A stretch of 14,661 bases of DNA from DASVLX01 sp035552275 (lineage in GTDB: Bacteria > Actinomycetota > Actinomycetes > Mycobacteriales > Pseudonocardiaceae). A model generated the notes under the pieces. It did no database searches. It was given only the letters and a program-made list of their open reading frames with translations, and was not told the origin of the DNA. Position 1 is the stretch's first letter, and the number at the start of each line of letters is the position of its first letter. Positions 13,590 to 14,661 of the stretch are shown in pieces. The stretch is from positions 1 through 14,661 of the forward strand of contig DASZLR010000260.1 of NCBI GenBank assembly GCA_035552275.1, given 5' to 3'. The translations under genes and the position numbers were made by a program.

Positions 13590-14429
13590 ATGACCGAACC
13601 TGACCTTGGTCCCACTGTTCAGCGGGTGTTGCTTGGCTGGGAACTGCGAGATGCCCGCGAAGCGGCCGGCCTCACCACCACGGAAGCGACAGCCGCACTT
13701 GGCTGGTACTCGGGCAAGCTGTCCAAAGTAGAGGGCGGCGACATGAAGATAACCGACAAGGACTTGGCAAAGGCGGTTCGGACGTATCAGGTCGCCGACG
13801 AGCGTACCGACGGGCTCTACCGGCTCGCGAAGGACGCGCGCCGGAAGGTTCAGCCGTCACGTGTTCCGGACTGGGCCGCCAAGTACGTGCATCTCGAACG
13901 CGCTGCTGCTGTGCTCAAGGTGTGCTATCTCGACAGCTTCCCAGGCTTGGTGCAGACACTCGACTACGGTCGCGCCATGTTGTCGGGTTCGGTCACCGTG
14001 TCGCCCGCCGATGTTGATCGGATGGCCGAGGAACGAGACGTGCGGGCGCAACAACTCACCGAACTGGACGCGCCACGTCTATGGCTGGTAATTGGAGAGG
14101 AAGCGTTGCGCCGGGAGATCGGCGGTCGAGAGGTGTTCCTCGGGCAGCTTCGCCGGGTGCGCGAGCTAGCCGACCTGCCGAACGTCACCATCCAGGTGCT
14201 GCGGTTCGCCGACGGGGCACATGCCGCTCACGGCGTGTCATTCGTGATCATCGACCTGCGGGAGCACCGCCCCGGCATCGTGTACGTCGAGACGCTGACC
14301 GGCTCGGATTACCTCGGTCGGGAGCACACTCGGGTCTACAACCTCGCGCACGACACCCTTCGCGTTCGGGCCGCCAGTGACCAGACGACAATGAGGATGC
14401 TGGACGAGCGGATAGCCGAACTGTCGTAG
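13590..14429 (+). CDS. XRE-DUF5753 regulator (WhiJ/Scr-type)
   Basis: A 279-residue DNA-binding protein. An XRE HTH spans about 14-70 (RDAREAAGLTTTEAT, then SGKLSKVEGGDMKIT), followed by a DUF5753 domain from about 95 to 275 with WAAKYVHLERAA, the FPGLVQT segment (117-123), ERDVRAQQ, and the late HPGI/YVETLTG-type stretch. In Streptomyces, WhiJ-like proteins of this architecture pair with DUF397 proteins in developmental regulation, and one pair (Scr1/Scr2) was described as a toxin-antitoxin system. Here the DUF397 gene follows after 11 bp. Third codon positions are less GC-rich than in the neighbours at the 5' end (several CCT, CTT, GGT, ACT, GTT codons), as often seen in this multi-copy, mobile family. 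No Shine-Dalgarno precedes the ATG, so translation may be leaderless or nearly so. Confidence 0.92.
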   Translation: MTEPDLGPTVQRVLLGWELRDAREAAGLTTTEATAALGWYSGKLSKVEGGDMKITDKDLAKAVRTYQVADERTDGLYRLAKDARRKVQPSRVPDWAAKYVHLERAAAVLKVCYLDSFPGLVQTLDYGRAMLSGSVTVSPADVDRMAEERDVRAQQLTELDAPRLWLVIGEEALRREIGGREVFLGQLRRVRELADLPNVTIQVLRFADGAHAAHGVSFVIIDLREHRPGIVYVETLTGSDYLGREHTRVYNLAHDTLRVRAASDQTTMRMLDERIAELS

Positions 14430-14432
14430 GAG
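14428..14432 (+). promoter_or_regulatory. Ribosome binding site of the DUF397 gene
   Basis: AGGAG overlaps the end of the regulator stop codon and stands 8 nt before the ATG at 14441, supporting that start and co-translation of the two genes. Confidence 0.7.
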
Positions 14433-14440
14433 CGTGGATC

Positions 14441-14626
14441 ATGTTCGCCACCGGGGCCGCGGCGACGTGGCGGAAGTCGTCATATAGCGCGGGTGCGAAC
14501 AACTGCGTTGAGTTGGCTGGATCGCTGGATCGGGTGCGGGACAGTAAGAACCCGGATGGGCCGGTGCTGATCGCCGACCTCGGGGCGTTCCTCGCGGCGA
14601 TCAAGGCGGGCCGGCTCGATGGCTGA
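14441..14626 (+). CDS. DUF397 domain protein, partner of the XRE-DUF5753 regulator
   Basis: A 61-residue protein consisting almost wholly of a DUF397 domain: WRKSSYSAGANNCVELA at 10-26, then VRDSKNPDGPVL at 32-43 and a final helix AFLAAIKAGRLDG. The family is found in many copies in filamentous actinomycetes next to WhiJ-like regulators; the Streptomyces coelicolor Scr1/Scr2 pair was reported as a toxin-antitoxin pair (family knowledge), while other pairs act in development. Whether this copy is toxic cannot be judged from sequence. It is complete and has a good ribosome-binding site. The 35 bp after its stop show nothing recognisable before the window ends. Confidence 0.92.
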   Translation: MFATGAAATWRKSSYSAGANNCVELAGSLDRVRDSKNPDGPVLIADLGAFLAAIKAGRLDG

Positions 14627-14661
14627 CTTGCCGGCTACTCCACTCGTGTGAACTTTGCCCG

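Overview
The window is high-GC DNA with strong G/C bias at third codon positions and mixed ATG/GTG starts. Together with a DUF5753/DUF397 regulator pair and a DUF3311 plus MctP-type symporter pair, this points to a filamentous actinomycete, possibly Pseudonocardiales (the order is inference). I see no rRNA, tRNA, insertion sequence, CRISPR array or prophage.

Left part (1-6068, minus strand). In transcription order: an alpha/beta-hydrolase esterase (5097-6068), a secreted S53 sedolisin-type peptidase (3584-4885), a 938-residue flavin plus iron-sulfur dehydrogenase of GlcD-GlcF fusion type (746-3562), and a second GlcD-like FAD oxidase (1-749) that runs off the window edge. The last three lie 21 bp apart and then overlap by 4 bp, so they look like one transcription unit. 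The two flavoproteins are of the type that oxidises D-lactate, glycolate or related 2-hydroxy acids.

Middle part (6069-10255). A non-coding stretch holds what looks like the remnant of a VOC/glyoxalase gene start, then a MarR-type operator. A MarR regulator (6285-6821) overlaps by 4 bp with a DHA2-type 14-TM drug exporter (6818-9442), which has a Gly/Asn-rich linker and three tandem carboxypeptidase-regulatory-like beta-sandwich repeats fused to its C terminus. A long hairpin at 9462-9504 separates this unit from a DedA-family membrane protein (9587-10255) that appears to be translated from a leaderless transcript.

Right-centre (10315-12334). A promoter with an overlapping palindrome precedes a DUF3311 small membrane protein (10394-10672), directly followed by an MctP-like sodium:solute (monocarboxylate) symporter (10673-12334). 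Uptake of lactate or pyruvate by this pair would fit the dehydrogenases at the left end, although they are not contiguous.

Right part (12289-14661). Three minus-strand genes overlap by 4 bp each: a single-TM basic protein (13253-13483), an XRE-type HTH protein (12786-13256) and a 166-residue protein with faint resemblance to the N-terminal domain of actinobacterial bifunctional primase/polymerases (12289-12789). The last one overlaps the symporter gene tail to tail by 46 bp. Facing away from this trio is a WhiJ/Scr-type pair: an XRE-DUF5753 regulator (13590-14429) and a DUF397 protein (14441-14626). This right end is the least characterised part and the best candidate for an undescribed module. 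No gene-free stretch exceeds 300 bp.
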